Positions 15,948 to 24,853 of a stretch of 33,330 nucleotides of DNA are shown here, one piece after another. A program made the translations under genes and the position numbers. The notes beneath the pieces are model-generated. The model was given only the letters and a program-made list of their open reading frames with translations. It ran no database searches and had not been told where the DNA came from. Origin of the DNA: Acidobacteriota bacterium (lineage in GTDB: Bacteria > Actinomycetota > Acidimicrobiia > Spongiisociales > UBA5794); the NCBI GenBank assembly GCA_022566415.1, contig JADFIY010000006.1:1-33330 (forward strand), written 5' to 3'. Each line of letters begins with the position of its first letter. Within the stretch, counting starts at the first letter, position 1.

Positions 15948-16321
15948 CCGACGCGTCGGATCTCCTCGAGCAAGCACGCCAGGCCGCAGCGGCCGCCTAT
16001 TCGCCCTACTCCAATTTTCGGGTCGGTGCCGTGGTGGTCACCGAGGACGGGACCGTCTTCGCCGGGTGCAACGTGGAGAACGCCGCCTACGGATCGTCGG
16101 TGTGCGCCGAGGTCACCGCCATCACAACCGCCGTGGCCAGCGGTGCGCGGTCGATCTCCACCATCGCCGTGACGTGCCTGGAGGACGACGAGTGCTTTCC
16201 CTGCGGGAACTGTCTCCAGGTGATGCGAGAGTTCGGGGTGGAGCGGCTCATCACCGAGAAGGGCGAGTACACCCTGGAGGAGTTGCTGCCGTACTCGTTC
16301 GGCCCCGAGTCATTGGCGTAG
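15944..16321 (+). CDS. cdd: Cytidine deaminase
   Basis: This enzyme deaminates cytidine and deoxycytidine to uridine forms in pyrimidine salvage. The 125-residue length fits the small homotetrameric type. Zinc and catalytic residues are present as C54-A-E56 (in SSVCAEVTAI) and P86-C87-G-N-C90 (PCGNC). The NVENAAYG segment that binds the ribose is intact. ATG 15944 overlaps the ftsY stop. It faces a nucleoside salvage block on the opposite strand (upp, deoA, pnp), so the region as a whole handles nucleosides even though cdd is in the SMC/FtsY transcription unit. Confidence 0.95.
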   Translation: MTDASDLLEQARQAAAAAYSPYSNFRVGAVVVTEDGTVFAGCNVENAAYGSSVCAEVTAITTAVASGARSISTIAVTCLEDDECFPCGNCLQVMREFGVERLITEKGEYTLEELLPYSFGPESLA

Positions 16322-16348
16322 CTCGGCTCTTCGTCGGCGAGATCTTGG

Positions 16349-17191
16349 TCACGCCTCTGCGGGTTCGAATGGCTCGTCCCAGATGTGGACGGAGAGGCCG
16401 AGTTCGAACAGCGAGTCGAGGTGATCCGCTTCCCAGAGGGGTACCCGGACACATCCATGTGAGGCGGGATGGGCAGGCACGCTCGACGAGCCATGCACTG
16501 CGTAGTACGGCGTGAAATACCACGGTTTGTACAGATTTCCGAGGTAGTTCTTCCGCCACCCGTCGATGTGCTTGAAGAGCTTGAAATCGCCTTTTGGTGT
16601 GGTCGCCTTCACGATGCCCCCGCCGGGGCCTCCGTTCTTCGACCAGTACGGCTCGCCGTTGCCGCTCGACACGGGTACGACGGCGGCGACGCTGCCGGCG
16701 CGGATGACGAACATCACCTGACGGTTGAGGTCGATTTCGATGCGATCGAGCTCGTCATCGTGACGCTGGAGAATGGCGCTGTGATCCAGCTCGATCTTCC
16801 AGTCGTCCGGAGCCCACACGTCGGTTCGGTCCAACCCGGCCAGCTTCTTGACGGCAACCACCGCGGCGGCGACCTCGCGCCCATACACGCCGTCAACCTC
16901 GCCACGGAACACACCGAGGCGGGTCAGGTGTCGCTGAAGCTGGGCGACGCTGCGGTGGTCCATGCCCGGCACCAGCAGCATGGGGTGCGTGCTCGGGTCG
17001 TAGACGATCTTCCACGCGACCACATGCCCGCTCGGGCTTGAGGTCGAAGGCTCCACGACCGCGATCTGCGATGGGAGCCAGCGCACCTGTGGCACGCCCG
17101 GGGAAGGCAGCTCACCGGTCGACGCGTCATCGAGCGTGCCGGGTGAGCCGACCGCGAGAGCGATCACTATGCCCAGAATGGGAAGAAACAT
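16349..17191 (-). CDS. L,D-transpeptidase with peptidoglycan-binding domain
   Basis: This 280-residue exported protein starts with a hydrophobic signal segment (about residues 2-16). It has a PG_binding_1-like helical repeat at about 78-120 (VAQLQRHLTRLGVFRGEVDGVYGREVAAAV) and a YkuD catalytic domain at about 150-271. The catalytic motif is complete: H233-G-S, then H245-G-C247-V-R249 in HPASHGCVRV. Such enzymes form 3-3 peptidoglycan cross-links or attach proteins to the wall. ATG 17191 is preceded by AGGA. It is convergent with cdd (27 bases between stops). Confidence 0.93.
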   Translation of the reverse strand: MFLPILGIVIALAVGSPGTLDDASTGELPSPGVPQVRWLPSQIAVVEPSTSSPSGHVVAWKIVYDPSTHPMLLVPGMDHRSVAQLQRHLTRLGVFRGEVDGVYGREVAAAVVAVKKLAGLDRTDVWAPDDWKIELDHSAILQRHDDELDRIEIDLNRQVMFVIRAGSVAAVVPVSSGNGEPYWSKNGGPGGGIVKATTPKGDFKLFKHIDGWRKNYLGNLYKPWYFTPYYAVHGSSSVPAHPASHGCVRVPLWEADHLDSLFELGLSVHIWDEPFEPAEA

Positions 17192-17281
17192 GTCCTAATT
17201 CGGATCGGAGGTGCGAGAGGATAACTGTAGGACCGATGCTCTCCGGCTACACGAATCGGCGAGACGCCGGCGACTGGCGAG
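17192..17281. other. Gap between etfA end and L,D-transpeptidase start
   Basis: These 90 bases lie upstream of the L,D-transpeptidase gene on the minus strand. On that strand TACAGT and TATCCT are possible -10 hexamers about 26-35 bases before the ATG. No convincing terminator hairpin for the etf operon was seen. Confidence 0.3.
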
Positions 17282-18229
17282 TCAAGACCTCGCTTTCAAC
17301 GCTTCGATCAGCTTTGGCACTATCTGTTGGACGTCACCGACGACACCCAGGTCTGCGATGCCGAAGATCGGAGCATCTGCGTCCTTGTTGATGGCGATGA
17401 TCGTACCCGAGTCCTTCATCCCGACCATGTGCTGCATGGCCCCCGAAATCCCGGTAGCGATGTACACCGTTGGTTTCACGGTCTTGCCTGTCTGTCCCAC
17501 CTGGAGGCTGTACGGCACCCAACCCGCGTCCACCACAGCACGCGTGGCGCCGACCGCTCCATCGAGCTCGGCGGCGAGCTCTTCGACGAGGTGCCAGTTG
17601 TCTGGTCCTCCCAGACCGCGGCCTCCGGAGACGACCACGTTCGCCGCCTCCAGGTCCGGGCCTTCCTGCTCCTCGACGTGGCGTTCGACCACAACCGCCG
17701 ACCCTGACCGTCCGACGTCGGGGGCGGCGACGGCGGTGGTCGAAGGTGCCGGCCCCCCGGTGTCGTCGGCGGCAAATGCCTTCGGGCGGGCGATGACCAG
17801 CGCAGGGGGCTGGTCGGTGGCCTCGGTGATGATCTGGTGCGTGCCGCCGAGGATCTCGGAAGTCACCCGCACCGGGTCGATCGAGAGGTCGACGGCTGCC
17901 GCGAGCACCGGTCTCCCGAGGCGGGCCGACAAGCGCCCCGCGACATCGCGGTCGGTGTTGCCCATGCCGAACAATACGGCGGCGGGTGCATCGCCTCCGA
18001 CGAGGTCGGCGATCGCGGCGGCCGCGGTGGGGGCGGGGAGACCGTCTCCCGGATCCATGTGGTGGACGGAGGTAGCGCCATGAGCGCCGAGCTCGGCCAA
18101 GGCGTCTGCCGATCCCTCACCAACATGGAACACGGTGACCTCTCCGAGCTGTGCCGCTTTCGAAGTGAGCTCGAGGGCGGATGCGGAGGCATGGCCGTCG
18201 GTTTCCTCGCTGAATACCAGGATGGCCAT
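17282..18229 (-). CDS. etfA: Electron transfer flavoprotein subunit alpha
   Basis: EtfA carries the FAD and, with EtfB, accepts electrons from acyl-CoA dehydrogenases and passes them to ETF:quinone oxidoreductase. The 315-residue protein has the N-terminal ETF fold and the C-terminal FAD-binding segment VVSGGRGLGGPDNW...LVEELAAELDGAVGATRAVVDAGW, followed by QVGQTGKTVKPTVYIATGISGAMQHMVGMKDSGTIIAINKDADAPIFGIADLGVVGD, the EtfA signature. ATG 18229 overlaps the etfB stop by one base (TGATG), giving tight coupling. Confidence 0.97.
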   Translation of the reverse strand: MAILVFSEETDGHASASALELTSKAAQLGEVTVFHVGEGSADALAELGAHGATSVHHMDPGDGLPAPTAAAAIADLVGGDAPAAVLFGMGNTDRDVAGRLSARLGRPVLAAAVDLSIDPVRVTSEILGGTHQIITEATDQPPALVIARPKAFAADDTGGPAPSTTAVAAPDVGRSGSAVVVERHVEEQEGPDLEAANVVVSGGRGLGGPDNWHLVEELAAELDGAVGATRAVVDAGWVPYSLQVGQTGKTVKPTVYIATGISGAMQHMVGMKDSGTIIAINKDADAPIFGIADLGVVGDVQQIVPKLIEALKARS

Positions 18230-19005
18230 CAGATCACCTTTGTTTCTTCGAGGAGGGCGACGATCCGCAGGTGTGCTTCCCCGTCGTCCTCAATGATCTC
18301 GCCGGCCTGTCGCCCCGCGATGGGTGCCACCGCGGTGATGCTCTGGCCCGAGCCGGCGATCCCGACGTCATCGTCTCCGAAGCCCAGATCACCTGCGGTG
18401 AGGTTGTCGATGGGCTTTTGCTTCGCCTGCATGATCCCCTTGAACGTGGGATAGCGAGGCTCCACCGATCCTGCGGTTACGGCGAGCACGGCGGGGAGTG
18501 GCGACTCGACCACGTCATATCCGGTTGCGGTCTGCCGCTCGATCGTCACCTTTCCATCCCCGGCCTCGACCCGCCTGGCGAAGCTCAGCGCGGGCACGTC
18601 CAGTATTTCGGCGATCTGTTGCGGAACCACCCCTGTGTAGCCGTCGGTCGATTCGGTGCCGGCGATCACAAGATCGAACCCCTCCCGCTCGATGGCGGCG
18701 GCGAGAACACGCGCCGTAGTGAGAGCAGCGGATCCCCTGAGGGCCTGGTCGTCGATGAGCACTGCCTTGTCGGCACCCATGGCGAGGGCCTGGCGGATAC
18801 CCTGAAGCGAGCCCGATGGGGACATGGAGAACAGGGTGACCGTTCCCTCGTTCGCCTCGGCCAGTTGCAGACCTACCTCGACTCCGTAGCGGTCAGTGTC
18901 ATCGAGAACTTGATCCTGCGGTCGGACGACAAGGTGGCTCTCGGCGTCGAGCTCGTACGGCGTAGCCGGGTCGGGGATCTGCTTCACACAGACCGCGATC
19001 TTCAT
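18229..19005 (-). CDS. etfB: Electron transfer flavoprotein subunit beta
   Basis: EtfB binds AMP and forms the heterodimer with EtfA. The 258-residue protein starts MKIAVCVKQIPDP and contains DRYGVEVGLQLAE, a DLVIAGTESTDGYTGVVPQQIAEILDVPALSFA region and the C-terminal YPTFKGIMQAKQKPI pattern of the family. AAGGAGC lies at good distance before ATG 19005. It follows pnp on the same strand after 71 bases holding a 14-base tandem repeat, so it may be in the salvage operon or have its own promoter; TAACAT on the minus strand within the gap is a possible -10. Confidence 0.96.
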   Translation of the reverse strand: MKIAVCVKQIPDPATPYELDAESHLVVRPQDQVLDDTDRYGVEVGLQLAEANEGTVTLFSMSPSGSLQGIRQALAMGADKAVLIDDQALRGSAALTTARVLAAAIEREGFDLVIAGTESTDGYTGVVPQQIAEILDVPALSFARRVEAGDGKVTIERQTATGYDVVESPLPAVLAVTAGSVEPRYPTFKGIMQAKQKPIDNLTAGDLGFGDDDVGIAGSGQSITAVAPIAGRQAGEIIEDDGEAHLRIVALLEETKVI

Positions 19006-19037
19006 GTGTTGTCTGCTCCTTATCCGGGTCGCGCGAT

Positions 19038-19065
19038 GTTACGGGTTTGTCGTTACGGGTTTGTC
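19038..19065. repeat. 14-bp (2 x 7) perfect tandem duplication
   Basis: GTTACGGGTTTGTC occurs twice head to tail (19038-19051, 19052-19065). The gap between pnp and etfB is otherwise short. The unit length is twice 7, like the arrays at 5145 and 11376. Confidence 0.9.
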
Positions 19066-19076
19066 GAACCACAGAA

Positions 19077-19904
19077 TCAGGCCGATGCCAGCTGCGGGAT
19101 CAGCGACTCGAGAACGGCGGCGAAGCGCCCCATGGCGGCGTTTGCGGTCTCGGTCACCTCGTCGTGGGACAGCTCGTGGTCAGCGATCCCCGCTGCGTAG
19201 TTGGTCACCAGCGAGATCCCTGCCACCTCCACCCCCATGTGACGGAGGGCTACTGCTTCGGGCACGGTTGACATGCCGACCAGGTCGGCCCCGGCCCGCC
19301 GCGCCATCTGCACCTCGGCAGGCGTCTCGTAGCTCGGTCCGAGGAACCAGGCATAGACACCTTCGTGATATGTCGACTCGGCCTCGTCGAAGGAGGCGCG
19401 AACCATCCGGCGCAGCCTGGCGCTGTACACCTCGCTCATGTCGGGGAATCGTGGTCCGAGCCGATCGTCGTTCGGGCCGGCGAGGGGGGTCTTGCCCGTC
19501 AGGTTGAGATGGTCGGTGATGGCGACCAGATCGCCTGGAGCCAGTCCCTCTGCCACTCCTCCGGCGGCGTTGGTGAGCAGGGCGGTTCTGCACCCGCTGA
19601 GGGCGGCGGTCCGAACACCGAAGACCACCTCATCGAGCGTGAATCCTTCGTAGGCGTGGACTCTGCCCGCGTACAGCAGCGCGGCGCCGTCACCCGCCGC
19701 AACCGAATACAACGTTCCGCCGTGGCCTGCGACCGACGGTGTCGGGAACCCAGGGATGTCGGCGTAGGGGATGGCGATGGTGCCTTCCAGTTCCTTTGCA
19801 TAGCCGCTGAGGCCCGATCCCAACACAACGCCGGTGTCGTGGCTGCTGCGCCCGGTGGCGGTGGCGATGGCGTCGGCGGCTTCCTTCACCGCGTCGTAGT
19901 TCAT
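19077..19904 (-). CDS. Purine nucleoside phosphorylase
   Basis: PNP splits purine (deoxy)nucleosides with phosphate to base and (deoxy)ribose 1-phosphate. The 275-residue protein belongs to the trimeric PNP/MTAP family: GVVLGSGLSGYAKEL, GHGGTLYSV, GRVHAYEGF, LTNAAGGV, GDLVAITDHLNLTG and GPSYETPAEVQMARRAGADLVGMSTVPEAVALRHMGVEVAGISLVTNYAAGI are all present. The Glu/Asn pattern near the base pocket (NYAAG) fits 6-oxopurine substrates. ATG 19904 overlaps the deoA stop (ATGA), so the two phosphorylases are coupled. Confidence 0.95.
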   Translation of the reverse strand: MNYDAVKEAADAIATATGRSSHDTGVVLGSGLSGYAKELEGTIAIPYADIPGFPTPSVAGHGGTLYSVAAGDGAALLYAGRVHAYEGFTLDEVVFGVRTAALSGCRTALLTNAAGGVAEGLAPGDLVAITDHLNLTGKTPLAGPNDDRLGPRFPDMSEVYSARLRRMVRASFDEAESTYHEGVYAWFLGPSYETPAEVQMARRAGADLVGMSTVPEAVALRHMGVEVAGISLVTNYAAGIADHELSHDEVTETANAAMGRFAAVLESLIPQLASA

Positions 19905-21208
19905 CGCACCTCTCCCAGGATCAGGGGCACCGGTTCCTGGGACTCAGCGGAGAAGCCCCAGGCGCTGTCGAGTATCTCGAGCGAGGCTGCCAGATGCTCG
20001 GTGTCGCGGTAGCGCACTGTGGCAAGAGGGGCGCCTGCGCTGACCTCGTCGCCCACCTTGGCATGGAGCGTGATCCCGACGCCGTGATCGATGTCGTCCT
20101 CCTTCGTCTCACGACCGGCTCCCAGTCGCACCGCAGCCCTGCCGATGGTGAGCGCATCGCAACTGGCGATCGTGCCCGCCAGCGGCGAGGTTATGTCGGT
20201 GGTCTGGGGTGCGGCCGGCAACAGGGTCGGGTCGTCCAAGACAGCACGGTCACCGCCCTGGGCGGCAATGAGCTCACCGAACTTCTCCAGCGCCGCACCG
20301 GAGGCCAGGGCGGCCTCGAGCAGCCCACCGGCCTGCTCGGCATCCCCGATCCCAGCAGCCATGAGCATCTCGACGCCAAGCGCCATCGTCAGCTCAACGA
20401 CATCTGCCGGGCCTTCGCCGCGGAGGACGGCAATCGATTCGGCAACCTCGTTGGCGTTGCCGACCTCGACACCGAGCGGCTGGTCCATGGAGGTGAGCAA
20501 CACCACCACCGGTGTGCCGTAGGAGCGCCCGATCGAGACCATGGTGGCGGCGAGGAACCGTGCTTCTTCGACATCCTTCGTGAACGCACCGGAGCCGACC
20601 TTGACGTCGAGGACCAGTGCGTCGAGGTCTTCTGCGAGTTTCTTGGACATGATCGATGAGGCGATCAGCGGGAGCGACGGGACCGTTCCTGTGGCATCCC
20701 TCAGGGAGTAGATGCGGCGGTCGGCAGGAACCAGCTCCTCGGACTGGCTGGCGAGCACGATGCCGATGTCCTCGAGCTGACGAGTGAACCGTCCCAGATC
20801 GAGCTCGGTGGTAAACCCGGGGATCGACTCCAGCTTGTCCAGGGTGCCTCCGGAGTGCCCCAGCCCGCGTCCGGAAATCTTTGGGACCGCAACTCCGCAC
20901 GCCGCTACCAGCGGAGCCAGCGCCATGCTGGTCTTGTCGCCGACGCCTCCAGTCGAGTGCTTGCCGACCTTCGGCAACGGCGAACCTGAGAGGTCGAGTA
21001 CCACGCCGGAGGAGAGCATCGCGTCGGTCCAACACCCCAGCTCGACGTCGTCCATCCCCTGGAACAACACCGCCATCAGAAAGGAGGCCATCTGATAGTC
21101 GGGTAGCTCGTCATCGGTGTACGAGTCGATGATCCAGAAGAGCTGTTCTTGGGTGAGCGCCTTCCCCTCGCGCTTGGTGGCGATCAACTCCGTCATTCGG
21201 TATGTCAT
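19901..21208 (-). CDS. deoA: Thymidine / pyrimidine-nucleoside phosphorylase
   Basis: This enzyme cleaves thymidine or uridine with phosphate. The 435-residue protein shows the family signature SGRGLGHSGGTLDKLESIPGF, the phosphate-binding KHSTGGVGDKTS, and KVGSGAFTKDVEEA. The three-domain length matches thymidine phosphorylases of 433-440 residues; whether it prefers thymidine or is a broad pyrimidine phosphorylase cannot be told. The frame is open 41 codons further upstream, but ATG 21208 sits in an ATGA overlap with the upstream gene and fits the family N-terminus; ATG 21196 is an alternative. The stop overlaps pnp. Confidence 0.94.
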   Translation of the reverse strand: MTYRMTELIATKREGKALTQEQLFWIIDSYTDDELPDYQMASFLMAVLFQGMDDVELGCWTDAMLSSGVVLDLSGSPLPKVGKHSTGGVGDKTSMALAPLVAACGVAVPKISGRGLGHSGGTLDKLESIPGFTTELDLGRFTRQLEDIGIVLASQSEELVPADRRIYSLRDATGTVPSLPLIASSIMSKKLAEDLDALVLDVKVGSGAFTKDVEEARFLAATMVSIGRSYGTPVVVLLTSMDQPLGVEVGNANEVAESIAVLRGEGPADVVELTMALGVEMLMAAGIGDAEQAGGLLEAALASGAALEKFGELIAAQGGDRAVLDDPTLLPAAPQTTDITSPLAGTIASCDALTIGRAAVRLGAGRETKEDDIDHGVGITLHAKVGDEVSAGAPLATVRYRDTEHLAASLEILDSAWGFSAESQEPVPLILGEVR

Positions 21209-21480
21209 CGCTGCGTCCGATCGATGACACGCCCCTGGCGCACCCTCACGCCTTCTGATCGCAACAATTCTGTTTGAACCCGCTCGTGGCCGGGGGCCAG
21301 GCGCCCCGACTGTGTCACCACACGCCACCACGGCAAGCCAGGGGTGATGGCCAGCAGGTTGCCGACCGCCCGTGCTGCGCCCGGGTACCCGGCCTCCTCT
21401 GCTATCTCTCCGTACGACATGACATCGCCTGGGCCGAGTTGCTGCAGCACATCGCCCACCGCCCCGGTGAAGTCCGTCAT
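21205..21480 (-). CDS. Alkyltransferase-like protein (Atl, MGMT-type domain)
   Basis: This 91-residue protein is the DNA-binding domain of O6-alkylguanine-DNA alkyltransferase: VGDVLQQLGPGDVMSYGEIAEEAGYPGAARAVGNLLA...PWWRVVTQSGRLAPG. The acceptor Cys of PCHRV is replaced by Trp (P50-W51-W52-R53-V54), as in Atl proteins, which bind alkylated guanine without repairing it and pass it to nucleotide excision repair. The recognition helix and the Arg finger (AARAVG) are kept. The frame is open upstream without family match, so ATG 21480 is chosen. The stop overlaps deoA (ATGA), placing a repair protein inside a nucleoside salvage operon. Confidence 0.9.
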   Translation of the reverse strand: MTDFTGAVGDVLQQLGPGDVMSYGEIAEEAGYPGAARAVGNLLAITPGLPWWRVVTQSGRLAPGHERVQTELLRSEGVRVRQGRVIDRTQR

Positions 21481-21523
21481 GGCTTTCGCAGCCGGAGCAG
21501 CCGGTAGGTGTGGTCGCGGTGGG

Positions 21524-22141
21524 TCACAGCGTGCCGAACAGGCGGTCGCCCATGTCGCCCAACCCCGGCTGGATGTACCACTTGTCGTTGAGGTCACGGT
21601 CGAGGGCGGCGGCGATAATTGGCACGTCCTCGTGCTCCTCGCCCATGCGTGCGACGCCTTCGGGGGCGGTAACGACACACAGGGCGGTGATATCTATCGC
21701 CCCTGAGGATTTCGCCTTTTCCACTGCCCAGGAGAGGGAGCCTCCCGTGGCCAGCATCGGTTCGAGCACCAGGACCGTGGCGTCGGCGAGGTCCGGCAGC
21801 TTGGCGTAGTACTCCATCGGCGTGGCCGTCGACTCGTCTCGTTGCACCCCGGCGAAACCGACCTTGCATCCAGGGATCAGGTCGAGAACGGCATCGAGCA
21901 TGCCGAGTCCCGCTCGGAGGACGGCGATGGCAACGACATCGTGGATGCGGTGGCCGGTTGTCTGTTCCATCGGAGTGGTCACAGCGACCTCGTCGACCGG
22001 AAGGGCCTTGGTCGCCTCGAGGACGAGGGCGTAGGTGAGGCTTCGCGCCGCCGATCGAAACGCTTCCGGCTGCGTGTTCTCGTCGCGCAGAATGGTTAGG
22101 TAATGCCGGGCCAGCGGATGGTCGATAACAGTCAGGTTCAT
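21524..22141 (-). CDS. upp: Uracil phosphoribosyltransferase
   Basis: UPRT converts uracil and PRPP to UMP. The 205-residue protein has the type I phosphoribosyltransferase PRPP loop as VLVLEPMLATGGSL, the RAGLGMLDAVLDLIPGCKVGFAGVQRDE segment, and the uracil-binding end YIQPGLGDMGDRLFGT. ATG 22141 gives the standard beginning MNLTVIDHPLARHYLTILRD. It heads the minus-strand group upp-atl-deoA-pnp and is divergent from the glycosyltransferase gene. Together with cdd and deoA it completes a route from cytidine through uracil to UMP. Confidence 0.96.
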   Translation of the reverse strand: MNLTVIDHPLARHYLTILRDENTQPEAFRSAARSLTYALVLEATKALPVDEVAVTTPMEQTTGHRIHDVVAIAVLRAGLGMLDAVLDLIPGCKVGFAGVQRDESTATPMEYYAKLPDLADATVLVLEPMLATGGSLSWAVEKAKSSGAIDITALCVVTAPEGVARMGEEHEDVPIIAAALDRDLNDKWYIQPGLGDMGDRLFGTL

Positions 22142-22187
22142 GTCCCCGAGTCTCGCAGGAACCAATGGTCTTCCGCCACCCGCCCGG

Positions 22188-22193
22188 TATGGT
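22188..22193 (+). promoter_or_regulatory. -10 box for the GT87-like gene
   Basis: TATGGT lies 7 bases before ATG 22201, matching the leaderless TANNNT arrangement seen at several other genes here. This favours 22201 as start, although GAGG at 22210-22213 would support ATG 22222 instead. Confidence 0.35.
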
Positions 22194-22200
22194 CGCGATG

Positions 22201-23463
22201 ATGGACACTGAGGCCGAACCGATGTCCAGTCGTGCTCGTCGCGATCAACAGAACCCGCTCGAGCGCCACGGGAAGCTGTTGGTGGCCGCCCTCGCCGTTG
22301 CCGGGGTCATCGCGTTGATCCTGTGGGTCCTTTGGTTCATCGCCGTCATCCCGTCCGGCGTCGATCAGTCCGGCACCCCGGTCGGCTGGGACTTTCGGGC
22401 CTTCCACAGCGCGGCCACGTTGCTGAGCCGGGGAGAGACCACTGCCATGTACGACTCGACCTGGCCGGTAGGCCTGGACGGGCCACCGTTTGTGAATCCT
22501 CCGTTCACTGCCGTCTTTTTTCTGCCGTTTGTCGCCATGGGTGTCGTCCCCGCCTGGGTGTTGTGGGCCGTCATCTCGGTTTCTGCCATGGCGATCGGCT
22601 TCCGTGCCCTCGATGTGCCGTCCTGGCCGCTGGCCACCGCCGCCGCTCTGCTGACGGTCCCGGTCTTCTTCGCCCTCCGTCTCGGGCAGACCTCGCTGAT
22701 CGTCTTCATGCTGATGTCCTTGGGATACGCGGCGCTGCGAAACGGCCGGTTCCGCGCCGCGGGCGCCGTGCTCGGCCTTGTTGTGTTCAAACCACAATTG
22801 CTTGTCGGGTTCGTGTTCTGGTGGCTGAGCCGGTGGCGCACGATGCGGCCCGCCATCGTGGGCGCCTTCGCCACCGGTGGCGCCTTGATCGCGGTCTCGC
22901 TCATCCTGCTTCCCTTGGCCTGGGTTGGCTTTTTCGAGGCGGCAAGCAAGCTGCCCGAGCTCTACGCCTTTGGGGATTCGCCCTACTACGAGTTCGCCAT
23001 GTGGAATATGGTCGTCACCGACGGCCCAGCCAATCCGACCTTCATCTCGGCATTGTCCGTCGCACTCACGATCGGCGCCGGGCTGGCACTGGTGTGGTTC
23101 GTCAGACGCGTGCACGACGATTTGACCCTGGCATACGCCGGAGCGGTCGTCGTTGGTCTGATCGCCGCCGCCCACCTGGTCGTTCACGACTGGACGCTGC
23201 TACTCATCGCCGGGGTGCTCGTGTGGCAGCGGCTTCCCCGGCACCGCCTGGCGTGGGCATCGATGGGCGTCGCTCTCCTGCTCACCACCATCTTCTCTCC
23301 GTTCCTCCTCCTCTATCAGCTGGAAGCCTTTGGCGCCGGGTTCAATGCTGCGCCCGCGGTGTTGCTCATCTGCGCGGTGGCCGCGGCGGTGATCGCGGTC
23401 GGCGCCGTCGATGTCGAGCGGCGGGTGACCGCGGACCGGGCGGTCGGGGCCCAGGCCTCCTGA
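22201..23463 (+). CDS. GT87-like membrane glycosyltransferase (DUF2029)
   Basis: This protein of about 420 residues has about ten hydrophobic helices and resembles the GT87/DUF2029 family of polyprenyl-phosphate-mannose-dependent mannosyltransferases (PimE type). The key sign is the first extracytoplasmic loop: GWDFRAFHSAATLLSRGE...MYD, where the Asp of the DF pair is the usual catalytic residue of GT-C enzymes, followed by NPPFTAVFFLPF. A later loop has KPQLLVGFVFWWL. It would transfer sugar from a lipid-linked donor on the outer face of the membrane; the acceptor is unknown. Several ATGs (22189, 22198, 22201, 22222) are possible starts. It stands alone between upp and ffh. Confidence 0.8.
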   Translation: MDTEAEPMSSRARRDQQNPLERHGKLLVAALAVAGVIALILWVLWFIAVIPSGVDQSGTPVGWDFRAFHSAATLLSRGETTAMYDSTWPVGLDGPPFVNPPFTAVFFLPFVAMGVVPAWVLWAVISVSAMAIGFRALDVPSWPLATAAALLTVPVFFALRLGQTSLIVFMLMSLGYAALRNGRFRAAGAVLGLVVFKPQLLVGFVFWWLSRWRTMRPAIVGAFATGGALIAVSLILLPLAWVGFFEAASKLPELYAFGDSPYYEFAMWNMVVTDGPANPTFISALSVALTIGAGLALVWFVRRVHDDLTLAYAGAVVVGLIAAAHLVVHDWTLLLIAGVLVWQRLPRHRLAWASMGVALLLTTIFSPFLLLYQLEAFGAGFNAAPAVLLICAVAAAVIAVGAVDVERRVTADRAVGAQAS

Positions 23464-23495
23464 ACACGGCAGATCGGGATGCCGCCGGTGACCCG

Positions 23496-23501
23496 TAAGC
23501 T
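23496..23501 (+). promoter_or_regulatory. -10 box for the ffh operon
   Basis: TAAGCT lies 9 bases before the ffh ATG (23511), the same hexamer and distance as at smc. No Shine-Dalgarno sequence is visible, which fits a very short or absent leader. Confidence 0.45.
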
Positions 23502-23510
23502 CTAGCTTCG

Positions 23511-24851
23511 ATGTTCGAGGCGCTCTCCGATCAGTTGAATGACACCTTCGCCCGTCTGCGTAGCAAGGGCAGGCTCAGCGAAACCGACGTCGACGCCGCC
23601 CTCAGGGAGGTCCGCATCGCCCTGCTCGAGGCAGACGTGAATGTCTCGGTGGTCAAGTCGATGCTGGCGAGGGTCAAGGAACGAGCGGTAGGCGCTGAGG
23701 TGATGAAGAGCCTCACCCCGGCTCAGCAGTTGATCAAGATCGTTCATGAAGAGCTGATCGTCACCCTGGGTGAGGATGAGGCGCCGTTGGCGAGACCAGC
23801 AGCTCCGCCGCTGGTGATCCTCATTGCCGGTCTGCAAGGATCGGGGAAGACGACGACCGCAGCCAAACTCGCCAGGCACCTGAAATCGAAAGGAAGGCGG
23901 CCGATGCTCGTCGCCGCCGACCTACAGAGGCCGGCGGCCATCGACCAGCTGGAGAAGTTGGGTGTGCGCATCGGCGTTCCTGTGTACACCGACCGCGGCG
24001 TCAAGGCACCCAAGCTGGTGAAGGGTGCGCTGAAGGCGGCGCGAAGCGATTCGTTGAACGTGGTCATCATCGACACCGCGGGCCGGCTCCAGATCGACGA
24101 AGACCTGATGAAGGAGCTCGCTGCGGTGCACAAAGCGGCGGATCCCGATGAGGTGCTGCTGGTGCTCGACGCCATGACGGGCCAGGAGGCGGTCAATGTC
24201 GCCAATGGCTTCCTCGACTACATCGACCTGACCGGCTTGATCCTCACCAAGCTCGACGGCGACGCCCGGGGTGGTGCGGCCATATCGGCGAGGGAGGTAA
24301 CGGGCCGGCCGATCAAGTTCGTCGGGGTCGGGGAGGGTATCGACGACCTGGACGCCTTCTATCCGGAGCGGATGGCGTCGAGGATTCTGGGCATGGGGGA
24401 CGTCCTGAGCCTCATCGAGAAGGCAGAAACCGTCTACGACGAGCAAGAGGCGGAGCTGGCCGCGGCGAAGATGCGGGATGCGTCGTTCGACCTCGAGGAT
24501 TTCCTTGATCAGTTCCAGCAGATCAAGAAGATGGGGCCATTGCAGCAACTGGTTGGTATGCTCCCCGGCGCTGGAACGGCGTTACGCGACGTCGAGATCG
24601 ACGACCGTCGCCTCGGTCGGGTCGAAGCGATCATCCGGTCGATGACGCAGACAGAGCGGCGGGATCCGAAGCTCCTCAACGGAAGCCGCAAACGCCGGAT
24701 CGCGTCCGGCTCGGGGACTCGGCCGCAGGATGTCAACATCCTGCTCAAACAGTTCGCCGAGATGCAGAAGATGATGAAGGACATCGCAGGTGGGAAGAGC
24801 CCCATCCCGGGGCTGTCCCTGCCGGCGATGGGCAGGAACCAAAAGAGGTAA
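23511..24851 (+). CDS. ffh: Signal recognition particle protein Ffh
   Basis: Ffh is the SRP GTPase that binds signal peptides and 4.5S RNA. The 446-residue protein has the N domain (1-90), G domain with [15 protein letters not shown] (about 107), [29 protein letters not shown] (about 188) and [14 protein letters not shown] (about 247). The Met-rich M domain from about 300 includes [16 protein letters not shown] and the RNA-binding [24 protein letters not shown]. The C-terminus [22 protein letters not shown] is typical. It opens the ffh-rpsP-khpA-rimM operon, with rpsP starting 2 bases after its stop. Confidence 0.97.
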   Translation: MFEALSDQLNDTFARLRSKGRLSETDVDAALREVRIALLEADVNVSVVKSMLARVKERAVGAEVMKSLTPAQQLIKIVHEELIVTLGEDEAPLARPAAPPLVILIAGLQGSGKTTTAAKLARHLKSKGRRPMLVAADLQRPAAIDQLEKLGVRIGVPVYTDRGVKAPKLVKGALKAARSDSLNVVIIDTAGRLQIDEDLMKELAAVHKAADPDEVLLVLDAMTGQEAVNVANGFLDYIDLTGLILTKLDGDARGGAAISAREVTGRPIKFVGVGEGIDDLDAFYPERMASRILGMGDVLSLIEKAETVYDEQEAELAAAKMRDASFDLEDFLDQFQQIKKMGPLQQLVGMLPGAGTALRDVEIDDRRLGRVEAIIRSMTQTERRDPKLLNGSRKRRIASGSGTRPQDVNILLKQFAEMQKMMKDIAGGKSPIPGLSLPAMGRNQKR

Positions 24852-24853
24852 CG

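Noticed and set aside
17211-18083. 290-codon open frame on the plus strand
   Set aside because: Antisense to etfA, which is unmistakable; Ser/Pro/Ala-rich translation without motifs.
22138-23187. 349-codon open frame on the minus strand
   Set aside because: Antisense to the GT87-like gene; composed of Gly, Asp, Gln and His-rich low-complexity sequence with no domain pattern.
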